DNA from: Anastatus disparis
Lineage: Eukaryota > Arthropoda > Insecta > Hymenoptera > Eupelmidae
DNA: 64,000 bases
Direction of reading: 5' to 3'
Assembly: GCA_017163975.1 (NCBI GenBank)
Contig: JAFFSR010000227.1
Location: 6,562,501-6,626,500 of the forward strand
The notes under the pieces were generated by a model. That model was given only the letters and a program-made list of their open reading frames with translations, did not search any database and was not told the DNA's origin. Every line of letters begins with the position of its first letter. Position 1 is the stretch's first letter. Below are positions 50,020 to 64,000 of the stretch, one piece after another. The position numbers were made by a program, and so were the translations under genes.

Positions 50020-50804
50020 GTGAGTCGAAAAATTTTTTCAATCATTTTAATGTTACAGTTAAGAATGTCGAAAGAGACTGAGAATAAATGGCTTTTAGAA
50101 ATATAGGCGTCGGCATGTACCCATGCTGCTTCTCTTTAATGCATAAGGGAGAAAATGTCTCCTCTCTTTTTTCATCAAATGTTTAAAAATCAGAGCAAAT
50201 ATTTTCAATTATGTTGTCGATAAATTATTTTTATTTTTTGTAACGTTGGATTTATTTTCTCTTTAACGTACAATGTCCTCGTAAAATTACATAAAATGTA
50301 TATGTGTATTTGTATATATATGTATGAACGAAAAGAAGAGCACGAGGTGAGGTTGATTTGGTTAGAGCTTAGCCTCAATCTAGCCCTTGACCTGAAAATT
50401 TTTCGGCCATTCCCGGCTTTAAGCGTCGTAAAATCATTTTTTCTTTTTTAAATTCAAAAATCAAGCATACATTTTCATGATTTGACATTTAAATTTGAAT
50501 ATTGATAAAGTGAAAATGAAAAGTATCGGAAGAAATATTTTAGAAATTCTAGCTTAAAGCTTTTAGAAATGATCGTCTTCATCTTCTTCTTTTTTTCCTT
50601 TTCCGGAGGGGCCGAAACTTTCTTCCTGAATACATTTCTCCTGCTCCTCACTTCTTTTCTCTCTCTCGCTCACTCTCTTACCCTTTCCTATATCTATATC
50701 TTTATAAATGTTATTAACGTATTCTTTCTCTCTTTCAAAGCTTCTGTATATATGTGCATCTTTCTCTTATGTGTATATATACACGGATCGTGCGTGTTTC
50801 GTAA

Positions 50805-50815
50805 TGCGCATGCGC
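50805..50815. promoter_or_regulatory. NRF-1/Ewg-type palindrome
   Basis: TGCGCATGCGC, the core palindrome bound by NRF-1 family factors, about 0.8 kb inside the probable first intron. The identical 11-mer occurs in the TTAA element at 9204-9214. Function is inferred from the motif only. Confidence 0.4.
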
Positions 50816-53800
50816 TTGGGAAAACGGTGGCCTGATGTGCTCCGAAACACACCAGGCGCGCTGCGTCATAGGGAAAAAAGAGACGTGTATGTATACCACA
50901 CGTCTATATAAAACTAATATTACAACCGAACACTTTTTCTATTATGAACTTTTATGATACATTATATTCACGGAAAAATTTGTCATCATCGTTTATTATT
51001 AGGACACAAGAGCTGAGATTTCTTTTATCTATGATTTAAAAAAAAAAGTAAATTAGGAATGACGTGGGATAGTTTCTTTTTATCTTTTAATGGGAGAAAA
51101 AATTTCTAGTTTGGTTGCTTTTGGTTCTGCTAATTTTCGTTTTTCTTCTTTTTTTTTTATTTCAACGGGTTAGTAACGGTTTTTTTCGAATTCATCGTAA
51201 AACATCCTGCTTAGAAACAAAAGTTTAAATCAGGAGATCGCTCAAAAGATGGAAGTTTACTTCTGACACGTTAAACAAACTGGTATAGGTGTTATAGGCT
51301 TACATGATGCAAAATGAGGCACGAGTTGCAAGTTACGTATGTGGTTTAATTGCCTGTGGAATTGTAACATTAATAAATGTTTCAAATAAAAAAAAACTGT
51401 TCAAATATTTTTATCTTCAAAATTCGGTTCACGTTTAAAATTAAATTTAAAAAAATATAAATAAATACTTTCATACGTCACCAATATTTAGATAAATTAC
51501 AATGCAACGTGTCGTAAGATTAGCTTTAAATATAGATGTAAATAATTAGCCTAACAATTTTTTACAACTGTACTCTATTGTATATAGCACACAAAACATT
51601 GTACGCTTCAATACAATAATGTATTTCTATTATATAAGATACGCGATAGCATCTATCCCTCATAAAATAAAGATCGTATATCAATGTCGCGTTTCAAAAG
51701 TTATGTTTTTTTCTTCAAATCTGAAAGAGCTTTTTAAAATTGGAATGTTAATTCCATTTTTTTGGAATTCACGCTCATTAAAATTTAGATACATATAGTT
51801 GACTTTCACGGCCACCTTCCAATAGAATATTAATGCTCATAAGGCTAATTGTGCATAATTTTTGTTGAAAGGTCGAGTTTAAAGTGCATATAATGGTTTT
51901 GTTAATTTTACTGTTTTTTCCTATAATAAATTTTCATTATCGGAATTCTGCTTGATCAAAGTGTTTTTTTCAAAAATCAAACTACGAAAGCAACGATACC
52001 TTTGTAATTTTAAACACGAGTATAGTGAAGGGGTTATAAAATTTGGAAATGAAATTTTAACGTCGCCACGCATGATTTATGAAATAATGTATGAATGAAA
52101 GAATCCTAGAATAAATTGAGGCTATTAATAGCCAAGGCTTAACTATTTTTATTAACGGCTATCGGAAATTCGCGTTAACCTGTCTAAATCAGATAAGTTT
52201 GCCAGCGATGTGTTGTTTGAAAAAAAAAGGTCCTATATGCTCATTTTAGTAAAAGAAGTAAACATTGATAGTTGGAAATCTTCGAGATAACGTAATTATG
52301 GATTTAACTTTTGAGTCCTTGATGATAACGCGCGTGTGCGTATTTTTGAAAAATCTAAGTTATTCTTATCTAGATAAGATCGAAATAGCTCCTTAGGTAA
52401 TATTAGACATGCGGTTTTGCTTGATGATATTTCAGTTTTACGCGTGTAACGATTTAAAGTTTATAAAAAATAAATTCATTGTTATAAAAAGAAAATTCTA
52501 AGAACCAAGCTCTTTCAAAAAAAAAAAAAAAATTAATTTTAATATCTATCATTAATTTCTCCGTTTTCACAGAAAAAAAAGTTTGCAACAATACACATAA
52601 AAAGTAATGTTAAAATACATAAATTATTTCCATGAACGATACTCTATAAACATAGCTGATAAAAAATAAATTCAGAAGCGGATATATTCTATTATTTAAA
52701 CGAAAATAAATCGATTGTATAATAATATCAAGGTCAATAACAATTGGATACTTCTATGCTTATAATTCCTTTTGATAACAGTAAATATTATATTAAAAGC
52801 ATACACGTTAAAAATTAGGTGTGCGCGTTTACGAATACGCCAGCACAATTAAATAATTCTTATCAATATTAACAGTTTTATAGTTAGCGCGTTTGACGAT
52901 TTTAGATAAGAATAATTTTTCTTTTATTAATTTAATTGTTATAAACTTTTATTTTTAATGTAACGGTGATCAGCACTTAATGATAGAATTTTTTTTTAAT
53001 TTGTTTGAACAGGTGAATTAAACTAACAGTTAAATAAATATATAGAAAAGGTAAACTTTAAAAATTTTTATTTTAATAACATATAAATAATAATATTTAA
53101 ATGTCTTAATTAAAAAAAAAAATTCTATAAAACATTATTTCACTTTATAAAATATTTAATTATAAAACTGACATAAAACTTGCCCATATCGTTAAATAAA
53201 AGAGAAAGAAAAAAAAGCACGCAATTACGGACATCAAAAGAAAATGGAAAAGAAAGAGCTTGGTAAATTAGCGACAGGCAAAGAAAGAATCCGAATTCCA
53301 CAATAACGATGGCTTAACCAATCCATAGGAATGTCGCACTCGATGCGCATTGATTTTTTTTTCTCTTTCAATATAAAGCACAATGTGCATCTGGAACACC
53401 TCGATAAAACGAGAATGCACGAGGCAAATTTCGTGTCTATCAAAGAATTGAAGAAAAGAGAAAAGGAAAATTTTTTTTATTTCTCGAATTGAAAACGGAA
53501 AAAATGCACATGTAACTTCTTCAATGCTTATTTAAACGAGTCATTGTATTTATGCGTATTCACACGAGGTCAAAATATTCTTACCTCTTTAAAATACACC
53601 GCTTGATTGTTTAATTGTTTCTGTCATTATCATTACTGTTTTTTTCTTTTTTCTTTTCTTTTTTCGTCAACTGTTATTTTTGAATATTCAAGTTGAAAAT
53701 TATCATTAGCGATTGTCATTGCAACCTGATCTAATTTTCTTCTAGTCAAGGTTATGTGATAACATTACACAATATTTTGCGTTTGGTTAGATTATGTTTC

Positions 53801-56800
53801 CGTTTCTGTTCTTCGAGAGTATATCAATAAGCTTGAAATTTCGTAATTAGACGATGCATTTTGCAAGTTTAGAAATGCAATCTCGGGAGCTATTCTAAAC
53901 AGTTAACAAAAAAGAAATCCTTAGTCAATTTAATAATTTACGATCGTTCCACAAAAATTTTAATAGAACTTTGAAATATTTTTAACGCGGAACTGGTACG
54001 AAATAACGATATTTTTTTTTCTATAAAATGATTTGCAAAAATAATCTTCGAAGTAGGTCTCGTAACCATTGTACACTTTTGTATGTAGAACAGTTGTTAA
54101 ATTTTGAAAGTCATACAACAGATGAAAGCTTACCAAAATAGGTAGTGAAATAAGTTAGCGTCAATGATTAAAAAAAAAAAAAATATAGTATAAATTTAGG
54201 TTTCACCGATCGAGCTGTGCAATGGTAAAGTACAAATTGATCATGGTAGTTTAAAGTTTTGAATACGTTTAGGCGAAAAAGTTTATTAAAAGTTTTTATT
54301 CGTTACCGATCATTATTTATGTAATGTTCGAAGTTGTCCCGATAAAAACTTTAATGACGTTTACAAATTGAGTCTCGTTAGCTTTTTTCATGTATGTAGT
54401 TATACGTAGGTAGTGACGTATGTAGAGTGAACTTAAAGTTTCAATTTTTTTAATATGCAAATACAAATTTTGTGATTAATCTAACATTTTATATAATTAA
54501 TTCAAAGCATTAAATTTTAAACACAATAAATTATTCAAAATTTTTGTATTAAGTTTTTATTTTCTAAATAAAAAATCTGATACCTTCATAAAATTAAAAA
54601 AAAAAAAAAGGTACCGTTGTAAACAAACAAAAAAATAATAACAAACCAAACAATTCAATGTATCTTTTAAACTCGAAGATTCTGTCTCTAGATATACAGC
54701 AAAGCTAAAAAAGAATGAAGACAAGTCGAGAGTTAGGTGGCATGCTCTCGCGCGTGCCACTTGGAAAGCGGAACGTCTCTCGGTCAGTGACTGTTTTTAT
54801 ATATACCCGTATGCTTCTCATGCCGCCCTCTTAAATAAAAAAAAAAGAAGAGAAGAAAAATAATTCTCTTTTATAGATCCAATGATGCGAGCCAAAAATC
54901 TATGTACAACCTATATAGTAAAATTACAATAACGAAATTACGTTTCACCAAAAAAAACTATATATACGTATGTATATGATAACTATTAGCGTTCGTTTAA
55001 CCTAGTTTTATTCCTTTTTAAGAGCACTATATATCACTTATATAGTGTCTATAACAAGTCACATTCCTTTTTTTTCTTTTCCTTTCTTTTGTATATATAC
55101 CAAGCAACGTAAAATGTTTAAGTTACATCCTCTTAAAAAAAAAGAGAAAATAAGCGTATATATCCACATTGAAAAGAAGAGGAGTTTAGGAACACTTGCA
55201 GGTCTTCCAATGGCCTGGAAAAAAAATTCATTTTATACGACTATATGCCTTTTAATACGATTATAATCTATACCTATGTGTTTGTGTTATTTTCTACTCT
55301 TTTTTTTCTTTCTAAATACTTCTCGAAAAAACGTTCTAACTAATTGTGTGTATATACACGCGCGTATACGTAAAAGTTGGGTTCGTGTGTTATTATATAG
55401 GTGTGGATAGAAAATGTTGAGAAAAAAAAAGGATACGAGCAAGTGTGAGTGATAGTTTTAGGCGTATATAGCGAAATCGACTTGAGAAACTGGTGAGGCT
55501 GACGAAATCTTGCAGCGCGTATATACTGGAAAGAGGTTTTATATATTATATGTATATATACTCATGTGTTTGTGGTTTATTAATCATTGGTTGAACGAAA
55601 AGTTTAAGAGAGAAAAAAAGGAGTTTTGAGAAAATTTTCGAAATTATGATAAATCCGAGGTATACTTAAATTAAAATTTTTATTTTACTTTCGTTGAATT
55701 AAAAATTGATATGTATGTAATTCGAAACGACAAATTTTTACCATCAATTATCAAAGAAATTTTTAATATGACGTAGAGTTGATGTAATGTGGGGAATACA
55801 TAAGGAAATTTTTTTACTGTATTAACTTTTGTTCAGATATAAACAGTTTTTTTTTGTTTTTTAATAAAAAGTTGTTTTTAATTGTTATCGTGTTTAGTTC
55901 TTTCAAACACAATAGTATATAATTATGTTTAAACATCTTATGATGCTATATTTTCATAAAGTAAAACTTATTATTGCAATAAAAATATTTTTTATATAAA
56001 TAATTTTACAGTTCTGTAAACAACAATTATAAAAATAATTGTTTATTTTTTTCTTTATTTTATTATGAAAAACTTAAAAAGTTGACGATTTATTTTTTGA
56101 CTCATAAAAATCAATCGGTATGTTCTTTAGAAATTTCTTTGATATTGGCTGTATACGTAACTTAAATTCCTGGTTATAAAAAACCCAAGTTAGGTAATCC
56201 AGATTCAGTATTGATATAATACTTGTAAGAAGAAAATTTCTAGGAATGGTAAATAAAAATAAAAATACCAAAAATTACATATAAATTAATGGTTGACAAA
56301 AAAAAAAAATTACTCTCCACGATGACTTGTTCATTTTAAAATTTGCTATAGATTAACCGTAAATTACATCATTTTGAGTTCATCGATCAGCCTCAGACGA
56401 GCATATTAGTTAACCTTTTCAAAAAGTTGTTAACTTCCTTATATATTAATAACCAGAAATTAAAAAATTTCTTCTATAATACGACGTAGTTAGCACGTCC
56501 ATAGGTGTCCAACCTTGACTTCGGTATCTCGTCATCGTCGAAAACCCACCTGTTGGGTTTATAGAATATTTCGTTTTTTTTTTTTAAACCTGCTAATTTC
56601 AAAATGTCTACTAATAGTAAAGGTCATGAGCAAAAAGTCTGAAAAAAAGACAGGATGAAGGTTATGTACTTCCGGACTGCGTTTCGTTTTTTTCTTCTAT
56701 TTTTTTGTTTCTAGTTAGCAATGCTTCGATTTCACAGATTTTCCGTGTTTACCACTTATTGAACCTATGTTCGCTCTGGTGAAAGTATCACGCTCGTGGG

Positions 56801-59800
56801 AGAGGGAAAAGATGTTGGCTTGTGACTTGCGAATTTTGAAAATGTTTAATTAATTAACATCTTTTTTTTTTGACATGCCAAGGAAACTGATTCTTTGAGT
56901 ATTAAGGATATTTTTCTATTTTTTTTTTTTTTTTTCAAATTCTACTTCATTGAAATTCATTTTTGAGTGATATTAATGTCTTTTTGAAAAGATAGTTAAG
57001 CTTACTTTCTGAATATTAAAATTTTAATTTTAAAGGTCAGGTTTTATTTTTTCCTGCTTTTTTACTATAATTATTTCCTTTTTGCAATTATTATATTATA
57101 AATTACATAATAATGAAACTAATTAATAATGATATAATTAACAACTAGACAAAAAATATTCAAAAATTTCAAAAACTTGAAAAAAATTTATTGTTATAGC
57201 GAAAAATTCTCTTTTAAACTAAAAAAGTAGAGAAACGAAATTAACTATACTATCGCCCTCAACAAAAAAAAATCGAGGTCTTCATTTCATTGCTAATTTT
57301 TTTTTTCTCTCTCGCATGCGGATGTTTCAATTTACTTTGTCAAGGGTCGTCCAATCATCGCGCGTACATATAACCTCGAGGGGTGGCTTCAGCTCGGTTC
57401 TATGCATGTATACACAAAGCGTAGTTTTATCGCTTCTTTTTTCTTTATTTTTTTTTCTCTCTCTTTACGTAACAAGGGACGTCCGTCGGTTTTCGTTCGT
57501 TAACCCTTTCCAATGTATTAAAATAAAAAGAAAAAAGAAAGAAATAAGCATAGCATAAATTATTTACTTTCACTGAAGAAAAGTTAGAATAACCACTACT
57601 GCGCCGTTTACAAAACGCTTAAATGTACACGCTACGCTGAATATGTTGGATATTATACTTAAAATAAAAGTATACATGTATATATTCGTGTTCAATGATA
57701 GGAAGAAAGAAATTCACGCGGAAAGATCTTCCGCGATCACGTAAGCATCATGTGGATTAAAAGATTGAAAGATGGATTCGCTTTAAAATTTTACTATTAA
57801 ATAATTTTACATCTTCAGTTTTTTTCTTGTTTATTTTTAAATTTACAAATTTTGTTTTCCATGACGATTGAATGATTTAAATTTTATGCTAAATTATTTT
57901 GTGAAATCGCGAGAATTTACAGTTATAAACATTGTATTCAAATCAATAGAATTTACTTATTTACCTTATGCATTAAAATAATTTATTCACTTTCAAACAC
58001 TTCCGTCAAAACTAAAAAAAAAAAATTGGAACACCTCGTGTCAAATGACCAAACCATTTTTTTTTCACAAGAATTTAATGAAGTGAAAAAAGTCGTAATT
58101 TAAAAAATCAACTCGAAACTTCTACATTACCTTGACTGGAGAAGCCAATCGAACGTCAGACGCACATTGTGTATTTTAAACAGTCCAAAACATCATATAC
58201 ACATACACACCGAGAACATTGTAATAATGTAAAAAGGCATGCGGCGATCCAGATTGTTTAAAAATGCGTGCCGTCTCGTAACGTCCTCGATACATTATAT
58301 CAAAGAGGTTGAACGTAACCGCTGATAAATTCATAATAAAAACGCATGCTCAAGCTCACTTTTAATTACGATTCAATGGTCCTTAAACGAATACATATGC
58401 ATACATTAGTTTTACGTAAAAAAGTAAATATTACTTGAAAAAAAAAAAGAAAATATGGAAATTCATTTATGCCTAAACCAGTTGATTACGCATAATTATT
58501 GTAAGTTTTGAAGAAAGAAAAACGTATAAAAGAAGAAGAGGAGGAGATAGGTTGATATGTAAGGTGCGCGTATGAGCAGAAAATTATAAACGCGTTGACT
58601 TCGGGACATTTCTCTATACATAATCGAGAAAGCACACCTTCTACTTCTTACCTCATCGTTCCATAACAGCTTCACCTCTTTCATATTGGCTCTTTAGTTA
58701 TTTTTTATATATTTTTTTCTCTTTATTTGCCAAGCCTTCTTTTTTACGTATGTGCTAATAGACGAGTATTAAATTTTTGACTTTCTAGATGCATCAACTT
58801 TAAAATCTAAAAAAAATAAAAGCTTTATATTCTAAATAATAAAATTTTGTATCATCATCAAATTGTTTTTAAAAGTATAACATAAAAAGATACTTTTTTT
58901 TGTTTTAAAAAATATTAATAACAAAAATATTTTTTTTATTCATTAATGATAAAAAAAGTCCGATCGTCAATTAATACAATTATTAAAAACAGAGTTTGAT
59001 TAATTGCTTTTATTTGCAAAATATTGTTTTATGATGTAATTTTCAATGCCTGAAAAGAAACATTATCGAAAACAATCGAATTCTTTCCGAGGCAATAAAT
59101 AAAAGTTGAAAACAATTAACGAGGTGAATTCGAGAAATCATCAATTTTGTAAACATTATGCGCATATTTGCCTCGCGCCGAGTCAAGTTAAACGTCGAAA
59201 GTTTCTAAATAAACGTTAAATATTTATAATTTCGTGCTCCATATTTAGAAAGTATTACGGGAAAAAGGAAGCTAAATTATTTCACTGTATCTCGGAATGA
59301 TTTCTATTGTTGCCCAAATAGATAATTAAAAGCAAACAGATGCCATAAATTAACAAAAAATTTATTAAAATTTTCAAAGATAATGCAACTCGGCATTCTA
59401 AATTCTTCACGATCCTATCTACCAGCACGTGTACAAAAAAAAAGAGCCAACAGGCCGGGGCTATTAGGCGTCATTACTCAATTGCCAACACTGTATATTG
59501 TACAGTTATTTAGTTGCATTTTTTTTTTCTTAAAGCACAACACTCACTTCATAAGGCCGCATTAACTAAAGCCTTTTATCATTCGTTTGAAAAAGAAAAA
59601 AAAAAAATAACAAGTCCAACGAACCCGAGAGCTTGTCTCTCGTTGACAGTTTAAATATGTATACACGAGCTTCAAAAGTACAAAGAACGAAACTTTCAAT
59701 TGCTCGAATCAATCAATCATGCGCTCTCTCTGTGACATTGTTTAATTAAAAATAAATGCATCAAAAAAAGAAAAAAATAAGTAGCCAGACATCCGGCAGA

Positions 59801-61273
59801 CGATCTGCTTCCAAAGTCCATTATTTTTTTTTATCAGCTCATCAATACAACGCGAAGCATAATAATATCAAATTGAAATAAGGCTTCGAACGAGCGTAAT
59901 GATAAAAAAAAGGAGAAAAAACGAGACGTTTAATTCGATGATTCATTTTTGCTATAGCGATACTCGAGAAACGGTGGTCAGATCGTGATACATAGATTAT
60001 GCTTATAAACATAATGATTCTTCTCTTTCTATACGTATGTATATACAACGCGTTTGAGTATCAAGTGATTTTCCATCGTTGTATATATGCACGAGCATCA
60101 TGTGTGTATATAAGCTTTTATTAAAGAATTGCAATTGCAAAATTGAATAGCGCAATGCGTAATAACGCGTATTCACGCGCCGCGACACGCGAGCCTATTT
60201 TATCCACATTACGTTAATGTAGAAGAGCAATTGCATGTTTATACAAATATAAATGTGCTTTTTAAGCTAAGGCTCTTTATCTCGCGCTTATCGGTGCCAG
60301 CAGTTTGAAAACTTTAAACTTGCGAGTTTAGTGTGTAGGTAAATAATGATGATGACACTTTTGAATTTTATAATAACGGGCGTATCAGATTTAGATTATT
60401 TGTTATAAAAATAGAATTTTAAGGTAATGTTTCTTTTGATAAAGCCTACTGCAGGTAGATAAGAAAATGGAAAATGATTTTATCTTGAGGATTATGAAAC
60501 CTTCAAAACCTACGTAAGATTTGTTGAATATTATGCTTAGTTTGAGATTTGAATTACTTTTATTGATTCTTCTTTCTGATAAATTTAAATTTTCACAAAA
60601 ATTATAATTTCTGTGTAATCTGTCTATTAAATATATGTTGTTCAAAGAACCTAATGTAATAAAATATTAACTGGTAAATTTCAACTTTTTGTTAAAAAAA
60701 AACTACATTTGTGCAGTTTTTAATCGATTTGTAACACTTTCGAAGTAAACACGCTGACAATTAAATAATTACTCTTAATTTTTCGAAATTACATCAGCAA
60801 TAATTTTAAATTTCCTCAAATTCTCGTATGATTAGCACTTAATCTTAGCTCGTGTATTACCACAACGGCCTTTTGACGGCCGTCGAAAGTTACAAAGAGT
60901 AGCGTAAGAAAAAAAAGGAAGGCAAAACAGTACAGGTGCACCTAAAGGTGTTTATACACACACACGCGCACATACTTACACAGTCAAATTGCGCAATGGT
61001 TTTTTTTTCTTCAAGCAATGCGCGGGGTTATTTAATTTGCCAAGGCACTTCGTTTCGTTTCTTTTTTTTTTCTCCTTTGGTTTATAATCCAAAGTAAAAG
61101 TCGTAAGATTTGCTTGGATGGAACGAGCGTTGCTTTGTTTTCAATTCGCTAAATTCCTTTGTTTGATATTTCACGCGAACGTTTCTGTTCTTTTTTTGTT
61201 CTTCTTTTTTTTTGGCTTGTTTCCAATAATTTTCATGAAATAAAAACGTTTGTTTGGAAATGTGTAATGCTTG

Positions 61274-61525
61274 TTGTAATCTTAGAGCATATACTACTGG
61301 AGAAAGCACGTTTATGGAAAGAGTGTAGACGACCGAGCAAGAAAAAGAGAGACAGTTTGGGTACCACCTTTCTCTCTCGTGCAGGCACATGATTGGTTGA
61401 CGCCACTTCTTTTAAAGAGAAAACGGTTACCCAAACTATTGCTCTCTCTCTCTCTCTCTCTCTCAATATCGTCTACACTTTTTGTTCAGGCGTGCTTCCT
61501 CCAGTAGTATATGCTCTAAGGTTGT
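61274..61525. repeat. Inverted repeat of about 250 bp
   Basis: The left arm from 61274 (CTTAGAGCATATACTACTGG, then AAGCACG, AGTGTAGACGA, AGTTTGGGTA) faces its complement ending at 61525. Arms are about 100 bp with small indels, around a loop of about 50 bp containing GATTGGTTGACGCC. A (CT)n tract at 61442-61464 interrupts the right arm. The overlapping frames here are artefacts of the palindrome. Confidence 0.8.
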
Positions 61526-64000
61526 AATTGAGTCAGATGGGCTTAAATATAGAAACGAAATATTTATATCGAACAAAAAAAAGTGCATCGTTTAGTTTCG
61601 AGATAAGTTAAAAGAAAGAAGAAAGAAAACTGATAAGTTATCAAGTGAAATTAAAATGATAAAAAAATTCTTTCAGATTTCATACGCAAAATTGATAGTG
61701 ACAATAAACTATCTTACATATAACGATTGATTACATTAGCAAGAAAGTGTTTCCATTTTTTTACGATCATTTACAATTTACATTTGATAACGCTAATAAA
61801 ATTCATGTAATTTTTTTCTTTATTTATAATCAAACTCTACATCAGCATTTGTAATTATCTTAAACATTATGATAAATTCATCAAGTTTATATACTTTGTG
61901 TCAACATTTTGTATTTTTGTTTACGATTGTGTAATTAAGACTATCATTTGAACTGATTAAATTGACACTATATTGATTAATAATTACTAGCTCGAAAAGT
62001 TTCCAATAATGTTAAACATCCGATATAAATAATTAATCATCAACGGAATTTTTTTTAAGTTTTTCTTTTAAAAAAACACGTAACAGGTCAAATATCAAAA
62101 GTCAATGACATCTGAAAAACTACATTTTTGCATAATTGTTCGGTCGATTTGGTATTCCAAACCAATAAAAAAAACTATACAATCATAAATTCCCTTCTTT
62201 TCTCAAAAATAAAAAAAAAATGCAAGAAGAAGATAATCAAAGACACGAATGGATAGTTCCATCATCGGCCGGCGTAAGATTCGTTTTATCTGTGCGCAAA
62301 ATAAAAAAAAAAAAGAAATAACAAATTTCAACGGGACTTGAGCGGAACAAAACCGGGCACGTGCTCGGCTTGAGATTTTATTATCTCGGAGCACGCGTTT
62401 GGGATGATCGGAGATTATACATTTTATAATATATATACAATATGTATATATACATATTCTTTATTTTTTATAAAAATACAATCAGGGAGGAACGATGAAG
62501 AGTGTCACGTCTAGGACGCGTGTTCAATACATGATCCATCCATCGCTCAATTAAATATCGAATTCTATCGTTATACCGGCCGAACACTTTTGAGGAAGCT
62601 GATATACTTAACGTACTGGTTTTTTTTTTAACCACGTGCCCTAAACGTGATACGTGGGTACAAAAAAAAAAGATAATAAAGGAAAGGAAAGAGTAGATGG
62701 CGATTTGATTTTCCAGTTTAATCTTGTCGTTGAATTGGTTTGTGGAATTTTCTAAATTTAAGCGGTTTACTTTAATGTCTTTGACCTAATAACACTTTGA
62801 TTGTTTTTATTTTGTATCTCGTTCAATTTGTGAAACCTTCTGTTAAGTGGTTAGATATCATTTCATTATTATGAGTTTAATTTTAAACGAATAATGATTA
62901 GAACGATTGTCTCTTGGACTTGAAATAGGATTTTATATAATTGTTATGATTAAATCTATGGATCATTTCTGAATTAATTTATTTTATCATTTAGACAAGT
63001 TTAAAAAAGTTTATTACGCTTTAATTTTAACTTTTACGTTACTATTGTCGAAGTTGTACATTTTCTTCAAAAATATTTCAATATAGATAAAATAGCGTGT
63101 ATATTCTAGAACATAAACTTTTAATTATTGAACAGAGTGAGGCATTCAACTGGAAAACGTTAATATGCCTGGAAAGTTGAAGAATTTTTTTTATGAACAC
63201 TTAAATCAAGGAATGTCAAGGAATTTAACTTCGAGACCTAGAAAATTCGTGTAACCTGTCACAAGCAAACCGTAATTCTGATCCATGATCTCAAAAATTT
63301 TATGCGGTTAACTCATAACAAAAAAGCAGTAATCTAGTTCGTAGCTCACTTTTTACGATAAGGATGAAAATCATCAACGTATATCCAAAAGTTATTTAAA
63401 TATGTAAATTATTCTTTTTTTCGTAAATATGATCTTACCTTTAACTAGATCGAATTAAAGTAAATAGAACATATATTTTAACTTTTGAATAATTAAAAGT
63501 TTTTAAAAAATATAATAGTCTTATAAGAATTTTTAAAAGCGCATATAATTTATTTTACAATTAATTAATACAACTTCTTATGTGTATATCTTTAAAACTG
63601 CATATATAATATGGGATATCTCATTATTAAACAAGACATAATTAACCAAATAAATATGTTAATGAATCGTCTTCCCATTCGGTTCGCCGAACTTTTAAAA
63701 AACATTGAAAAGAAACAAAAATATACGACGATGATAAACTAGTATATTCGGTCAATCTTTTATGCACTTTTTTTATAAATCCTTGAAAACATAAAAAAAC
63801 CATCAAGGTCAAATTGTTCCGGGACGATTCTCTCGCGGGCCGTTGACATTCGCTCAAGTGAAGAAACAACTCGATTTCAATGCTTTACTTTTTTTTCCAA
63901 CTTTTTCTGTATTAAAAACCAACTCCATAGCCATGATTAGGTCAAATGTGTAAAGAATATGACGGCAATGTTAAGGTCGAGGAGCACAGAGAAAACCTGG

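Larger units (their letters stand above)
50020..64000 (+). other. Probable long first intron, no further exon seen
   Basis: AT-rich DNA with many T/C and A/G runs and few obvious repeats (no SINE copy found here). Points of interest: an NRF-1-type palindrome at 50805-50815, a CG-rich patch with a CAGT word at 54740-54790, a CG patch at 57350-57420, and the inverted repeat at 61274-61525. Short frames throughout (for example 53234-53443, 57316-57558, 58496-58684, 62203-62394 and 63642-63869) are T- or A-tract driven or lack any motif. Confidence 0.35.

Noticed and set aside
57316..57558. 80-codon plus-strand frame with a basic start and hydrophobic middle
   Set aside because: The hydrophobic part is a T/C tract and the end is an A tract. 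No homology pattern and no splice support.
61082..61466. Three overlapping frames of 77-102 codons
   Set aside because: They fall on the inverted repeat and (CT)n tract and mirror each other on both strands.
1..64000. CRISPR array, prophage, polydnavirus segment or endogenous virus genes
   Set aside because: No spaced direct repeats, no viral gene cluster and no excision-type direct repeats were recognised on either strand.

Overview
The window is eukaryotic, very AT-rich nuclear DNA with introns, polymerase III repeats, retroposon debris and only a few small genes. The gene content (a dynein-assembly PIH protein, a THAP zinc-finger protein, a tRNA-Thr) fits an animal. Compact GT-AG introns of about 0.1-0.6 kb, CAGT-type initiators and AT-rich DNA with scattered CpG-rich patches fit an insect. 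A parasitoid hymenopteran is my best guess, but nothing here proves the order. No bacterial, plasmid or viral gene set was seen.

Layout. 0-10.5 kb: AT-rich intergenic DNA with a CpG-rich island (about 1.88-2.12 kb), a tRNA-derived SINE (2.57 kb), a LINE 3' end (6.6-6.96 kb) and a 639-bp TTAA-flanked terminal-inverted-repeat element (8.85-9.49 kb). 10.5-26.9 kb: a diverged tandem duplication. The right copy (about 22.4-26.9 kb) carries a complete four-exon DNAAF6/PIH1D3 gene and an intact tRNA-Thr(UGU), both on the minus strand. The left copy (about 10.55-19.3 kb) carries their decayed relics in the same order, interrupted by three SINEs and an (AT)34 tract. A third fragment of the same unit lies at about 20.86-21.24 kb, next to a broken SINE and a LINE reverse-transcriptase relic. 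27-30.2 kb: a divergent gene pair, a THAP-domain gene on minus (three exons) and an 86-residue basic protein on plus (two exons), sharing about 450 bp of promoter DNA. 30.6-49 kb: mostly gene-poor, with several inverted repeats: a double stem-loop at 30.66-30.86 kb, an imperfect inverted repeat of about 1.4 kb at 40.0-41.4 kb, and a TTAA-flanked foldback element with two 175-bp arms at 46.25-46.63 kb. 49.5-64 kb: a GAGA-rich promoter-like region and a short first coding exon (49973-50019) with a strong splice donor. What follows has no recognisable coding exon to the window end, so it is probably the start of a very long first intron.

DNAAF6 acts in cytoplasmic pre-assembly of axonemal dynein arms. 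An X-box-like (RFX) site lies about 120 bp upstream of its start codon and is eroded in the decayed copy. The THAP protein is probably a sequence-specific DNA-binding protein. The basic protein and the first exon at 50 kb are not identified. Most other long reading frames here look like chance products of T- or A-rich DNA. Coordinates of gene exons were derived from splice sites and reading-frame phase; edges of repeats are approximate.
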